Assembly (NCBI GenBank): GCA_001781415.1
Contig: MFLT01000007.1
Coordinates: forward strand, 1 to 54,373
Direction of reading: 5' to 3'
Length of the DNA stretch: 54,373 bases
From: Candidatus Kaiserbacteria bacterium RIFCSPLOWO2_01_FULL_45_25
GTDB taxonomy: Bacteria > Patescibacteriota > Minisyncoccia > Phycocordibacterales > UBA918
Shown: positions 32,063 to 40,423 of the stretch, piece by piece
How positions within the stretch are numbered: the first letter of the stretch is position 1
How the letters are laid out: each line of letters begins with the position of its first letter
The notes under the pieces: generated by a model
What the model was told of the DNA's origin: nothing
Seen by the model: only the letters and a program-made list of their open reading frames with translations
Databases searched by the model: none
Program-made: the position numbers and the translations under genes

Positions 32063-33274
32063 ATGAAAACAATTTTTACGTTTCTACACCGACTCATCCT
32101 GCCAACTGTACTAGTGGTTGGAGGACTGGTTGGTGTAACTGCTCTAGCGGCTGGAGTTTTCTTTGTCACTGACGAGAATAATCCACATACTTCAGAACTC
32201 GCTTTTGTTGAGCACTCCTCAGATGCCGCTATGATTGGTTCGGTAGTGCCGGCTAGTTGTGAAAGCTCACCACCAAGAAACCATTTTGCTGGAGATTGTC
32301 CGGCTTTAGATCCAGTTAATGGTGGTTGGTCTGGTTGGTCAAGATGTTCTGTTACTTGTGGCGGTGGTACTCAAACTCGCAGCTGTACTAATCCAAGACC
32401 TGCTAATGGGGGAGCTAATTGTTCTGGGGCTTCATCCCGAGCTTGTAATACTCAAGCCTGTCCACCAGCCATAACCCTAACCGCTACTCCAGTTAATATT
32501 GGTCCAGGTGACTCAACAACTCTACGCTGGACAGTGGTTAGAGCCACTAGATGTACGGCTTCAGGGGGAAGTTGGACTGGTTCAAAGTCGGCTACTGGGG
32601 GAAGTGATGTGTTATCGCCATCTGCCACTACAGCCTACACCCTTACCTGTACCGGACCTGGCGGGACCGTTAGTAGTCGCGTTACTGTGACCTTACCAAC
32701 CGGTACTCTCTCAGCCGGAGCCTGTTCTATTCCACCAGAAGTGGCAACCTGTAACTCAAGAATCGTGTGGACTGCCAACAATTTCCTTGGTGAAGCTTGG
32801 GTAACTCAAACTACCAGTGGCCAGAGAACCTTGACCAGTCCTGGTTATCTAGCGGTTTCACCAGGGGCTCGGACAATTCTGCTTGATGACCGCGGCAGTC
32901 GTTTCCAAATTTCTACCCTAGCTGATGCTACTTGTGCCGCGGGAGGCGTCTGGGTACCGTCACTCAATCGTTGTGCGGCTATTCCAATCATTAATATCAA
33001 CGCTAATCCAGATGTTATCCGAAGTGAGGAGACCGCCGAGCTTGGTATTACTATCGACTCAATATATGACCTCACCTGTACACTGGTTGGCGGTATTGAT
33101 GACGTAATTAACCACCGTGGTACAGCAGGAGCTAGAGCAAGCTATACAGCCATTACCGACCCACTCTTCTCGGCTCAGATAGTTCGCATCACTTGTGTAG
33201 CCAATATTGCTGCTGAAATTAATAACTTTGCAGAGACTAGAGTAAATGTAGTGCCAATACTACAAGAGACTTAG
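32063..33274 (+). CDS. Exported protein with thrombospondin type 1 repeat
   Basis: 403 residues. A signal or anchor helix (about 11-34) is followed by a TSP1 repeat at 87-134: '[20 protein letters not shown]' and the closing 'CNTQACP', with six Cys. Next is an immunoglobulin-like domain (about 135-210, '[10 protein letters not shown]'), and from 213 a C-terminal domain also found at the end of the 973-residue protein downstream. TSP1 repeats serve cell adhesion and are unusual in bacteria. The TAG stop lies in the left end of repeat copy 3. Confidence 0.82.
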   Translation: MKTIFTFLHRLILPTVLVVGGLVGVTALAAGVFFVTDENNPHTSELAFVEHSSDAAMIGSVVPASCESSPPRNHFAGDCPALDPVNGGWSGWSRCSVTCGGGTQTRSCTNPRPANGGANCSGASSRACNTQACPPAITLTATPVNIGPGDSTTLRWTVVRATRCTASGGSWTGSKSATGGSDVLSPSATTAYTLTCTGPGGTVSSRVTVTLPTGTLSAGACSIPPEVATCNSRIVWTANNFLGEAWVTQTTSGQRTLTSPGYLAVSPGARTILLDDRGSRFQISTLADATCAAGGVWVPSLNRCAAIPIININANPDVIRSEETAELGITIDSIYDLTCTLVGGIDDVINHRGTAGARASYTAITDPLFSAQIVRITCVANIAAEINNFAETRVNVVPILQET

Positions 33275-33466
33275 AGCTTGCCACAAACCCCACATACTTT
33301 GTTGTTTCTCTCACTCAAACATTCACCGTATAGCAATCCCTTACAGGGACGGTACACCTTTCGCACAGCCGTGCTCAAGGTCTTGCGAAAGTCCCCCGGA
33401 CTTTCTCACAACTCATGTTTTCGTTCAGTCGCGCCTCGTAGCTGAGGGTTTGTGGATAAGCTCTTA
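33271..33466. repeat. Family-1 hairpin repeat, copy 3 (with 69-bp interior insert)
   Basis: TTAGAGCTTGCCACAAACC on the left and its near-complement on the right; ACTTTGTTGTTT and GCGCCTCGTA are present. The tip is replaced by extra sequence (about 33337-33415) with TTTCGCA/TGCGAAA and GTCC/GGAC stems. It is flanked by TTA on both sides. Confidence 0.85.
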
Positions 33467-33482
33467 GAAAAAGTATTAAATC

Positions 33483-33520
33483 AAAACAGTCCGGCGCCAA
33501 AGGCGCCGGACTGTTTTGTT
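33483..33520 (+). terminator. Terminator of the TSP1-protein gene
   Basis: AAAACAGTCCGGCGCC/GGCGCCGGACTGTTTT with loop AAA. It is almost the same as the terminator at 36539; the two follow homologous coding ends. Confidence 0.9.
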
Positions 33521-33602
33521 ATTGGGGAATTACCACAAATTAAGCTTTTGGCAATGTTAGAATTATAGGTAAGAAATTTAATAATTTTTATTGTACAAAT
33601 TT

Positions 33603-36524
33603 ATGTCATTTATTAAAAAAGCGATAGCCGTAATCTGTCTAGTTTTTGTTGTATTTTTGCAGCAAGTAGAGGCACAAGAGAATGTAGAGAGTGCTGCTCC
33701 AACTGACGGAAGCGAAATCAGCTTCTCCGACGTTGCTCAAATTAACCTCTCAAACGCAGCCATCATTGCTGAAAGTGCTGAAGAAATCACCTTGTCTTTT
33801 ACCCTTGAAAATCAAGGTCAAATTCCACAAAGTGATATCCGATACGGTGTTCAACTGATGCAGGATGCTGCGGATGGAACACAAACAATCGTAGACTTCT
33901 TGGTGGTTGAGGAAGTGGTCGCCTTGAGTGCTGGTGAAGACCTCGCTAAGACCTTCACCTATTCTTTGGCTGGTGTCCCAGCTGGTAAGTACTCAGTCTG
34001 GTTGACTGCCCGCACCTCTGGAGGCGTTATCCTTGGCCTCGGTATGGCTGGTGAACTCACTGTTGCTTCTGCAACTGGCGTTGAAATACAATCAAACTCC
34101 TGTGTCCTCACTGTGGGTGATTCTCCTGAAACATACAATCTGTATGAAGGTGTTGATGTGGCCGCCTATGAGGATTTAACTATCACTTGTATGGTGCAAA
34201 ATCTTTCATCTGATTCACGTACAGTCGATCCCGCTTTTAAGACTTTCCGTCGAAGTATTTACGGACCTGAAGTAGCGGTAGCGTATGCAGCGTTTGCACC
34301 GCTTACACTCGCGGCCGGTACCGAAGAAGAAGTAAGTTTTGTAATTCCAAAGGCTCCACTGCCACAATCATATGACGTCGTTCTCTCATTTAATGACACC
34401 GTTAGTCAGGAAAGAGTTTCTAACCGTCTATCAACTCATTATGTTCTTCAAGGTGCTAGTGCCACTATTCAGTCAGTCAACTTTGACAAGACTAGCTACG
34501 CAGCCGGAGAGGAGATAATCATGGACCTCTACTGGACTGGTTCAGCTGATGGATTCTTTGAATCACGTCAGGGAGCAGGTACTGATTTAGGAGGAGATGT
34601 TACCGCTCTGGTGTCTGTCACTGACGCTGCTGGTGCTGTTTGTGTCAGTCCTATCCAAACCGTTTTGACTGAAGAGATGGCCGAAGTGAAGCTAGTGTCT
34701 ACTAGTGAATGTAAGCAACCGGTAGCCAAGGTCTCTTTGGTGTCTTCGGATGGTACCGTACTTGATACACGTGAAGTATTTGTTCCAGAAAACACCGATG
34801 AAGCAACCGAAGAAGTAGCCCCAACTATGACCAAGGACAATCTAAGTACCTTAATGTTGGTAACAGTCTTGGCTTTTGCTGGAGCCCTCCTTACTTTGTT
34901 ATTGGCAATTGGACGTCGCAAAAAAGTGAATGTAGCTGATTCTATGAAGACTATGGTAGTGGTGTTGTTTGCCACTGCTGCCTTTATGGGTGTTGGTGTA
35001 GAAAAGGTGGAGGCGGTGAGTTGGAACCATCATTGGTCAAACAGTGAAGGTTGGCACAATCACAATGTGACAGTAAACGCCAACAAGACTACTTTTAATC
35101 CTGGTGAGACAATTACTTTGTCATCAGTTATTTATAACGCTGACTGTGCTAATAACTCCATTCCGGTTCACCGCTTGATAGCTACCCTACAAAGTACAAC
35201 TATCACCCTTTCTGAAAACCCGGTTTCTAATACTTCAGGAAATAAATACGGTGGTGGTACCTTTACGGCACCAACTACTCCGGGAACCTATGTCATTAAT
35301 CTACGGATGACAACACTCAACCGAAACGAACATTCTTACAGCAGTATTACCATCACTGTAGCTGCACCAACTCCTATACCACCAGCTCCAACTTCAATCT
35401 CGGCCACTTGTGCCGTACCAAACGGAGCGGTTGCCATTAGTTGGCCAGCTGCTACGGGAGCGACATACTACGCTTTCCGACTCGATTACCCAGGAGACCC
35501 TGTACCACACCTTGTACAGCTAGATTCTTATACTGGAACCAGCTATTCATCATTTGTGCCACAGTCAGGTACAAACTACGCCACTTGGGTGCATGCTTGT
35601 AACGGAACTGGTTGTTCAGCTGCGGTCAGTACAAACTTTAGTTGTGTTCAACAACCGACCGCATCAATTACTGCTACTGGTTGTACTATTTCCGAGGGTA
35701 ATAGTAGCTGTAGTGGAAGCATTACTAATTGGTCAATCTCATACGCCACTACTCCAAACGTCTACAATGAAACATCTGGAGCGACTTTGTACAGTAGTGC
35801 CTCTGGTTCAAATCAGCCAGTCACTTTGCCATATGGCACTCAAACTCTCGCTGCTCGTGATGGTGGTACTAACCTAGCTACCACTAATGTGTCAGCCTCT
35901 TGTGAGTCTGGTACGGTCTGGTCAAGTGGTGTCTGTGCTGTGGCTCCTCCAACTGGCTCAATTTCAGCTGGCGGATGTACCATTACTGCAGAAGGTTCTA
36001 GTTGTCTTTCAACTGTATCGTGGACAGCCAATAACTTTGTTGGATCTGCTCGAGTTACCCAGACTACTAGTGGTGAAGAAGCAACTTCAAATCCAGATAC
36101 TGTTTCCGTTTCACCAGACGCTCGCACTGTTAAGCTAGATGACCTTGGAAGTAGTTTTGAAATCACTGCTACAGCCAACGTTACTTGTGCTAATGGTGGA
36201 GTGTGGGTACCGTCACTCACTAAGTGTGCTGCTCTACCTTTGATTGTTCTCGATATGAACCCTGATGTAATCCGCAGTGGCGACACGGCTGAAGTGGGAA
36301 TTACTATCACCTCAACTTACGATCTCACTTGTACAGTGACTGGTGGTATCAATGAGACTATTAACCACGTTGGTTCTGGAACAGCTCAGTCATACACAGT
36401 GACCACCAATCCACTAACTTCAGCTCAGATTGTGTCAGTTACTTGTGTGGCAGACATCGCTGCAGACTTATCTAATTCATCTCAAGGCCGCGTTAACGTA
36501 GTGCCGACAGTTCAAGAGATTTAA
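33603..36524 (+). CDS. Large exported multidomain surface protein
   Basis: 973 residues. Signal peptide (about 1-25, ends VEA-QE). CARDB-like beta domain (about 40-160), further beta domains, then a membrane helix near 415-438 closed by 'GRRKK', followed after about 12 residues by a second signal-like helix ending 'VEKVEA'. Beyond this are beta-sandwich and fibronectin-like domains ('PAPTSISATCAVPNG' region) and a C-terminal domain (about 775-973) homologous to that of the TSP1 protein. It looks like a fusion of two exported proteins. The start is ATG 33603; TTG 33591 is possible. Confidence 0.75.
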   Translation: MSFIKKAIAVICLVFVVFLQQVEAQENVESAAPTDGSEISFSDVAQINLSNAAIIAESAEEITLSFTLENQGQIPQSDIRYGVQLMQDAADGTQTIVDFLVVEEVVALSAGEDLAKTFTYSLAGVPAGKYSVWLTARTSGGVILGLGMAGELTVASATGVEIQSNSCVLTVGDSPETYNLYEGVDVAAYEDLTITCMVQNLSSDSRTVDPAFKTFRRSIYGPEVAVAYAAFAPLTLAAGTEEEVSFVIPKAPLPQSYDVVLSFNDTVSQERVSNRLSTHYVLQGASATIQSVNFDKTSYAAGEEIIMDLYWTGSADGFFESRQGAGTDLGGDVTALVSVTDAAGAVCVSPIQTVLTEEMAEVKLVSTSECKQPVAKVSLVSSDGTVLDTREVFVPENTDEATEEVAPTMTKDNLSTLMLVTVLAFAGALLTLLLAIGRRKKVNVADSMKTMVVVLFATAAFMGVGVEKVEAVSWNHHWSNSEGWHNHNVTVNANKTTFNPGETITLSSVIYNADCANNSIPVHRLIATLQSTTITLSENPVSNTSGNKYGGGTFTAPTTPGTYVINLRMTTLNRNEHSYSSITITVAAPTPIPPAPTSISATCAVPNGAVAISWPAATGATYYAFRLDYPGDPVPHLVQLDSYTGTSYSSFVPQSGTNYATWVHACNGTGCSAAVSTNFSCVQQPTASITATGCTISEGNSSCSGSITNWSISYATTPNVYNETSGATLYSSASGSNQPVTLPYGTQTLAARDGGTNLATTNVSASCESGTVWSSGVCAVAPPTGSISAGGCTITAEGSSCLSTVSWTANNFVGSARVTQTTSGEEATSNPDTVSVSPDARTVKLDDLGSSFEITATANVTCANGGVWVPSLTKCAALPLIVLDMNPDVIRSGDTAEVGITITSTYDLTCTVTGGINETINHVGSGTAQSYTVTTNPLTSAQIVSVTCVADIAADLSNSSQGRVNVVPTVQEI

Positions 36525-36538
36525 TCTTGAATTTAAGT

Positions 36539-36575
36539 AAAAACAGCCCGGCGCCTTTGGCGCCGGGCTGTTTTG
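36539..36575 (+). terminator. Terminator of the large surface-protein gene
   Basis: AAAACAGCCCGGCGCC/GGCGCCGGGCTGTTTT, loop TTT. Confidence 0.9.
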
Positions 36576-36594
36576 TATAAAAGCTTTAAAAAGC

Positions 36595-36622
36595 TTGCCA
36601 AATCCCAAAAAACTCGTATACT
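36595..36622 (+). promoter_or_regulatory. Promoter of the L3 operon
   Basis: TTGCCA, 16-base spacer, TATACT. It opens the rplC-rplD-rplW-rplB unit with a leader of about 150 bases. Confidence 0.6.
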
Positions 36623-36629
36623 AACCCCA

Positions 36630-36781
36630 GTTTCTAAAAGACCTACGTACAGGTGTCGCCTTAAAAGCACACCTAGACCAATGGGCACAAACCGCGCTAT
36701 TTAGTGTGGACCTTGTGTCTACATAATGTAGCGCGGTTTGTTGTGGTCTCTTGAAACAGATTATTAGATAGTTCACTTTTA
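36630..36781 (+). promoter_or_regulatory. Structured leader of the L3 operon
   Basis: AGGTGT/ACACCT stem, then AAACCGCGCTA (36689-36699) pairing with TAGCGCGGTTT (36729-36739), enclosed by GACCA (36676-36680)/TGGTC (36744-36748). Leaders of this operon are sites of L4 autoregulation in E. coli; a similar role here is inferred only. Confidence 0.5.
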
Positions 36782-37402
36782 ATGAAATTCATTATTGGAA
36801 CAAAAGCTGGCATGACACAGGTGTTTGATGAAAACGGTGTGTGTAAGGCAGCTACCATCCTCAAGGTGGCACCAGCCACCGTTTCACAAGTAAAAAGTGT
36901 TGAAACAGATGGTTATGTTGCAGTTCAAATTGCGACAGGAGATCAAAAAGAGCACCGAGTAGCGAAGGCTCAAAAAGGGCATTTCGGAAAAGGTGTACGC
37001 TTTGTTAAAGAGTTCCGTCCCCGCGCAGGCGAGGAAGGTGTGCTCGCTGACATGGCAAAGGATACTGCTTTTGACGCTTCAGTCTTTACTCCAGGAGACA
37101 AGATTGAAGTATCAGCGATATCAAAAGGTAAGGGCTTTCAAGGTGTAGTTAAGCGTCACGGCTTTGCCGGAGGTCGCCGTTCACACGGACAAAAGCACTC
37201 AGAACGAGAACCGGGATCTATTGGAGCAACCGGACTCAACCGAGTTATGAAGGGGCAGCGTATGGCAGGTCGTATGGGATCTGACGCTACCACAATCAAG
37301 AATCTACAAGTCCTACAAGTTAATGTAAGTGAAAACGTACTGCTTGTTTCAGGCGCAATTCCAGGTCGAAAAGGAACATTAGTAGAGGTGCGTGGCATCT
37401 AA
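36782..37402 (+). CDS. rplC: Ribosomal protein uL3
   Basis: 206 residues. Begins MKFIIGTKAGMTQVFDENG; core 'GFQGVVKRHGFAGGRRSHGQ' (in outline) and 'GRMGSDATTIKNL'. It binds 23S rRNA near the peptidyl transferase centre. First gene of its operon here, since S10 has moved behind tuf. No SD site. Confidence 0.97.
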   Translation: MKFIIGTKAGMTQVFDENGVCKAATILKVAPATVSQVKSVETDGYVAVQIATGDQKEHRVAKAQKGHFGKGVRFVKEFRPRAGEEGVLADMAKDTAFDASVFTPGDKIEVSAISKGKGFQGVVKRHGFAGGRRSHGQKHSEREPGSIGATGLNRVMKGQRMAGRMGSDATTIKNLQVLQVNVSENVLLVSGAIPGRKGTLVEVRGI

Positions 37403-37416
37403 GGTAACATTCATAT

Positions 37417-38103
37417 ATGAACGCAAAAATATATTCTCATGAAGGAGCTGAAGTAGGAAATATTTCTCTCCCAGAAGCAGTGTTCGGTGTTGCCTGGAAT
37501 GCAGACCTTGTACACGAAGTGGTAATTGGTATGCAGGCAAACGCCCGCGAATCAACTGCTCACACTAAGGGTCGTGGCGATGTACGCGGAGGAGGAAAGA
37601 AGCCGTGGAAGCAAAAGGGAACTGGTCGTGCGCGACATGGTTCAAGTCGTTCTCCAATGTGGGTCGGCGGAGGTGTTTCTCATGGTCCTCGCAACGAAAA
37701 AGACTACTCAGTAAAGATTAACAAGAAGGTGCGTGCGAAGGCTTTGGCCGTAGTGCTCTCAAAGAAGTTTGTTGATGCTGAAGTTATCTTTGTAGATTCT
37801 CTCTCAATTACAGAACCAAAGACAGCTAAAGGAAAGTTGGTCTTGAATGCTCTCGCTAAGGGAACAGGACAGACTTCACTTGCAACTAAGCGAAAGAATA
37901 CAGCACTCGTTGTACTTCCAAATCGTAGTGAAGCAATTGAAAAGAGTTTCCGAAACTTCGGTAATATCGAAGTGATGCAAGCCAAGGATATCAACCCAGT
38001 TGACCTCCTTACTTATAAGTATGTAGTAGTAGCAGATCCAGCAAGTGCGCTTGAAGTATTGAGTAAGCGCGTAAGTGTAACTGCAGCTACACCTAAGAAA
38101 TAA
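37417..38103 (+). CDS. rplD: Ribosomal protein uL4
   Basis: 228 residues. 'RGGGKKPWKQKGTGRARHGS' region and 'VGGGVSHGPRNEKDY' form the tunnel-lining loop. In model bacteria L4 also represses its own operon. It is 14 bases after rplC and four before rplW. Confidence 0.97.
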   Translation: MNAKIYSHEGAEVGNISLPEAVFGVAWNADLVHEVVIGMQANARESTAHTKGRGDVRGGGKKPWKQKGTGRARHGSSRSPMWVGGGVSHGPRNEKDYSVKINKKVRAKALAVVLSKKFVDAEVIFVDSLSITEPKTAKGKLVLNALAKGTGQTSLATKRKNTALVVLPNRSEAIEKSFRNFGNIEVMQAKDINPVDLLTYKYVVVADPASALEVLSKRVSVTAATPKK

Positions 38104-38106
38104 TCT

Positions 38107-38481
38107 ATGTCTCTTTTCAGTCGAAAGAAAGAAGTCAGTGCTGAGCAAGCAGTTGCTCCAGTTACTGGCAAAAGTGCTTCAAAGGCACTTTCAACCGATC
38201 GAGACCTGACTAGCGTTATCGCTGGTCCACGGATTACAGAAAAGGCAGTAGGACTCGGCGATAGTAATGTATACACATTCAACGTTCGTCGTGATGCTAC
38301 TAAGTACCTTGTTTCTGATGCCGTAAAGGCTCTCTATGGTGTGACGCCGGTGAAGGTAAACATCGTCAATAAAAAGCCCGCAGTTCGTCTCGCTGGTGCT
38401 CGTAACCGAATGGTTAAGGTCGCTGGACAGAAAAAGGCGTATGTCTATCTAAAGAAGGGCGACATAATCAACCTCGTGTAG
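38107..38481 (+). CDS. rplW: Ribosomal protein uL23
   Basis: 124 residues: about 35 residues of basic/Ala-rich extension, then 'AGPRITEKAVGLGDSNVYTF' and 'VKVNIVNKKPAVR'. It lies at the tunnel exit and binds trigger factor and SRP. The extension is longer than in E. coli L23. Confidence 0.95.
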   Translation: MSLFSRKKEVSAEQAVAPVTGKSASKALSTDRDLTSVIAGPRITEKAVGLGDSNVYTFNVRRDATKYLVSDAVKALYGVTPVKVNIVNKKPAVRLAGARNRMVKVAGQKKAYVYLKKGDIINLV

Positions 38482-38558
38482 TCGAAAGGCAAAACACGGT
38501 TGAAATTTATCCGTTAGGAAGATAAGGCGTACAGCCACTATTTTCTAACCTCAACAAC

Positions 38559-39419
38559 ATGAAACACTATAAACCAACTTCTGCTGGCCGCCGTGATGGG
38601 TCGGTCATCGAATACAAGAAGAAACTTACATCAACAGACAGTAACCCACTTAAGGCTCTTACTAAAGGAAAGCGCAGTACTGGTGGACGCAACAACTTGG
38701 GGCGTACAACAAACCTGTACCGAGGCGGTGGTAACAAGCGTACCTATCGTTTGGTAGACTTTAAGTTTGATAAGAAGGACATTCCAGCTCGTGTAGAGAC
38801 AATTGAGTACGATCCAAACCGAAACGGTTTTATCGCTCTTATCGTCTTTGCTGACGGAGAACGTCGTTACATCCTAGCCCCACAAACTCTAGCTCAGCAT
38901 GATGAAGTAATTACATCAGTAACCGCTAAGGTTAAGGTAGGAAACCGTCTACCACTGTCAGCAATTCCAATTGGTACATTCATCTATAACTTGGAACTCA
39001 AGCCAGGTGCTGGTGCCAAGATTGGACGAGCTGCTGGTAACTACGCTGAAGTAGTTGCTCATGATGGCGGATACACTATGATTAAGATGCCATCTTCAGA
39101 AATCAGACGAGTTATCTCAACTTGTTGGGCTTCTGTCGGAGCGGTATCTAACGAAGAGTATCGTCTCGTAGATCTCGGTAAGGCTGGACGTGCACGACAC
39201 ATGGGACTTCGTCCTAAGACTCGTGGTTCAGCTAAGAACGCTGTAGACCACCCACACGGAGGAGGAGAGGGTCGTTCACCACGTGGACACCGTCGCGCTC
39301 GTACCAAGCAGGGTCGTCCTACAGGAAAGGGTCAAAAGACTCGTTCACCAAAGAAGTACTCAAATGTCTTCATTGTCGAACGCCGCAAGCCGGGAAGGCT
39401 CATGGGCGGGAAGCGGTAA
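38559..39419 (+). CDS. rplB: Ribosomal protein uL2
   Basis: 286 residues. 'TKGKRSTGGRNNLGRTT', 'AGRNY'-like region and the catalytic-centre segment 'VDHPHGGGEGRSPRGHRRAR' (in outline) are present. Last gene of this operon segment: S19, its usual neighbour, is 6.9 kb downstream. A perfect symmetrical terminator begins right after the stop. Confidence 0.97.
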   Translation: MKHYKPTSAGRRDGSVIEYKKKLTSTDSNPLKALTKGKRSTGGRNNLGRTTNLYRGGGNKRTYRLVDFKFDKKDIPARVETIEYDPNRNGFIALIVFADGERRYILAPQTLAQHDEVITSVTAKVKVGNRLPLSAIPIGTFIYNLELKPGAGAKIGRAAGNYAEVVAHDGGYTMIKMPSSEIRRVISTCWASVGAVSNEEYRLVDLGKAGRARHMGLRPKTRGSAKNAVDHPHGGGEGRSPRGHRRARTKQGRPTGKGQKTRSPKKYSNVFIVERRKPGRLMGGKR

Positions 39420-39420
39420 C

Positions 39421-39460
39421 GCAAATAAAAACACCTCCTCCGGGAGGTGTTTTTATTTGC
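39421..39460. terminator. Symmetrical terminator after rplB
   Basis: GCAAATAAAAACACCTCC with loop TCCG and an exact 18-bp complement. Bidirectional by sequence. Confidence 0.88.
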
Positions 39461-39542
39461 GTTAGTAAAAGCCCAATGGCTTTTACGTACCGCTTGCCGA
39501 ACCGGAACGATGTGAGCTTGCGAACGAGTGAGGTGGGGTCGA

Positions 39543-39592
39543 CAGCACTTACTACAAATTGGAGCGGAGCGAACAATTTTAGTTAGTGACTG
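39543..39592 (+). repeat. Family-2 stem-loop B
   Basis: Arms CAGCACTTACTACAAATTG and CAATTTTAGTTAGTGACTG around loop GAGCGGAGCGAA. Confidence 0.75.
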
Positions 39593-39608
39593 GTGACGAA
39601 AGCGCTTA

Positions 39609-39642
39609 AATAAAACCTCCGACATATGTCGGAGGTTTTATT
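39609..39642. repeat. 34-bp perfect palindrome
   Basis: AATAAAACCTCCGACAT and exact complement, T-rich end; probably a terminator. Confidence 0.85.
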
Positions 39643-39695
39643 ATTTTGATTTAGCACCTGCCCTGCGGCAGGTGCGTAGCGTTTTCCGGGGCGGA

Positions 39696-39730
39696 GTCAT
39701 AGTGCACGGAGCGAAGCGAGTACATAAGAC
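39696..39730 (+). repeat. Family-2 stem-loop F
   Basis: GTCATAGTGCAC and GTACATAAGAC around a GGAGCGAAGCGA loop; arms pair with mismatches. Confidence 0.5.
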
Positions 39731-39783
39731 GAGGTGGGTGAGAAATGGGATGGGTGAAAAATGACTAAATGTCATTTTGCAAG

Positions 39784-39821
39784 AGGTTGCCAGCTATTTT
39801 TGAAAAAAATAGCGACAACCT
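39784..39821 (+). repeat. AGGTTGCCAGC hairpin, copy 2
   Basis: AGGTTGCCAGCTATTTTT with AAAAATAGCGACAACCT. Compared with 20380-20414 the inner stem differs on both sides but still pairs. Confidence 0.75.
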
Positions 39822-39997
39822 GAACAGGTCCTGTAAGGACCCATTTCGCAAGACTCATTGAGAGATTTTGTGAGGGACGATACAAAATATCCAATGAGTG
39901 GACAGAATCTGTATGCAAGCATCCTTGAACTGCATTCGCACCATAAACCCGAGCGAGCTCTGGTTTAGGTACTCATTTGTTCAAGTAAGATTCGCGA

Positions 39998-40042
39998 GCA
40001 CTTAGTAGATTTGGAGTGAAACGAACAAATATACTTAGTGAC
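39998..40042 (+). repeat. Family-2 stem-loop C
   Basis: GCACTTAGTAGATTTG and CAAATATACTTAGTGAC around loop GAGTGAAACGAA. Confidence 0.7.
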
Positions 40043-40138
40043 TTGTGACGGAAGCGCTTAGCCCTGCGGCAGTTACGTATATTTTCTCAAACCTAGGACT
40101 CCGTATTTACAAACTAACCACTTTGTCATACTCTATCA

Positions 40139-40159
40139 GCGAATCGGTCTTCGATTCGC
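40139..40159 (+). promoter_or_regulatory. Hairpin in front of the 59-residue gene
   Basis: GCGAATCG/CGATTCGC followed by CAACTTTTTG, next to the GAGGAG site. It may act as attenuator or mRNA 5' stabiliser. Confidence 0.4.
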
Positions 40160-40179
40160 CAACTTTTTGAGGAGTGACC

Positions 40180-40359
40180 ATGAGCCAAGAGCTGGTACAA
40201 GTACAAACCAAGGCGCCGGGCGGACCGGGTGAGCCCGTCGGACAACGTCCGCTTCGCTCCCTGAGCGTGGAGTCGAACGAACCCGACATCGACCCCGACG
40301 ACCCCGACGGCGATGGTGTGGTTCTTCCAGACGACCATGTCGGCCACGGCCGCGACTGA
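40180..40359 (+). CDS. 59-residue acidic protein, unknown
   Basis: MSQELVQVQTKAPGGPGEP, then a strongly acidic tail 'PDIDPDDPDGDGVVLPDDH'. GAGGAG lies five bases before the ATG, and a terminator follows. GC-rich codons. The Asp-rich tail could bind calcium, but the spacing does not match an EF-hand or dockerin. Single-gene cassette. No family recognised. Confidence 0.55.
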   Translation: MSQELVQVQTKAPGGPGEPVGQRPLRSLSVESNEPDIDPDDPDGDGVVLPDDHVGHGRD

Positions 40360-40383
40360 CTGTTCAGTCCAGCCGTCATCTTC

Positions 40384-40414
40384 AAAAAGACCCCGAGCCA
40401 GCTCGGGGTCTTTT
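40384..40414. terminator. Terminator
   Basis: AAAAAGACCCCGAGC/GCTCGGGGTCTTTT; between the 59-residue gene and the convergent membrane protein gene. Confidence 0.88.
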
Positions 40415-40423
40415 CTTATTTAT

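Larger units (their letters stand above)
39461..40138 (+). repeat. Family-2 repeat region after rplB
   Basis: No coding frame is supported. It holds loop-motif stems at 39543-39592, 39696-39730 and 39998-40042, a 34-bp perfect palindrome (39609-39642), a GCACCTGCC hairpin (39654-39675), an AGGTTG hairpin (39784-39821) and an ACTCATTG...CAATGAGT structure (about 39853-39898). Two segments end in GAAGCGCTTA-like tails, weakly like the rplB end GGGAAGCGGTAA. Confidence 0.6.

Noticed and set aside
39332..39625. 97-codon leftward frame across the rplB end
   Set aside because: Antisense to rplB and to family-2 stem-loops, with no start signal; a shadow frame.
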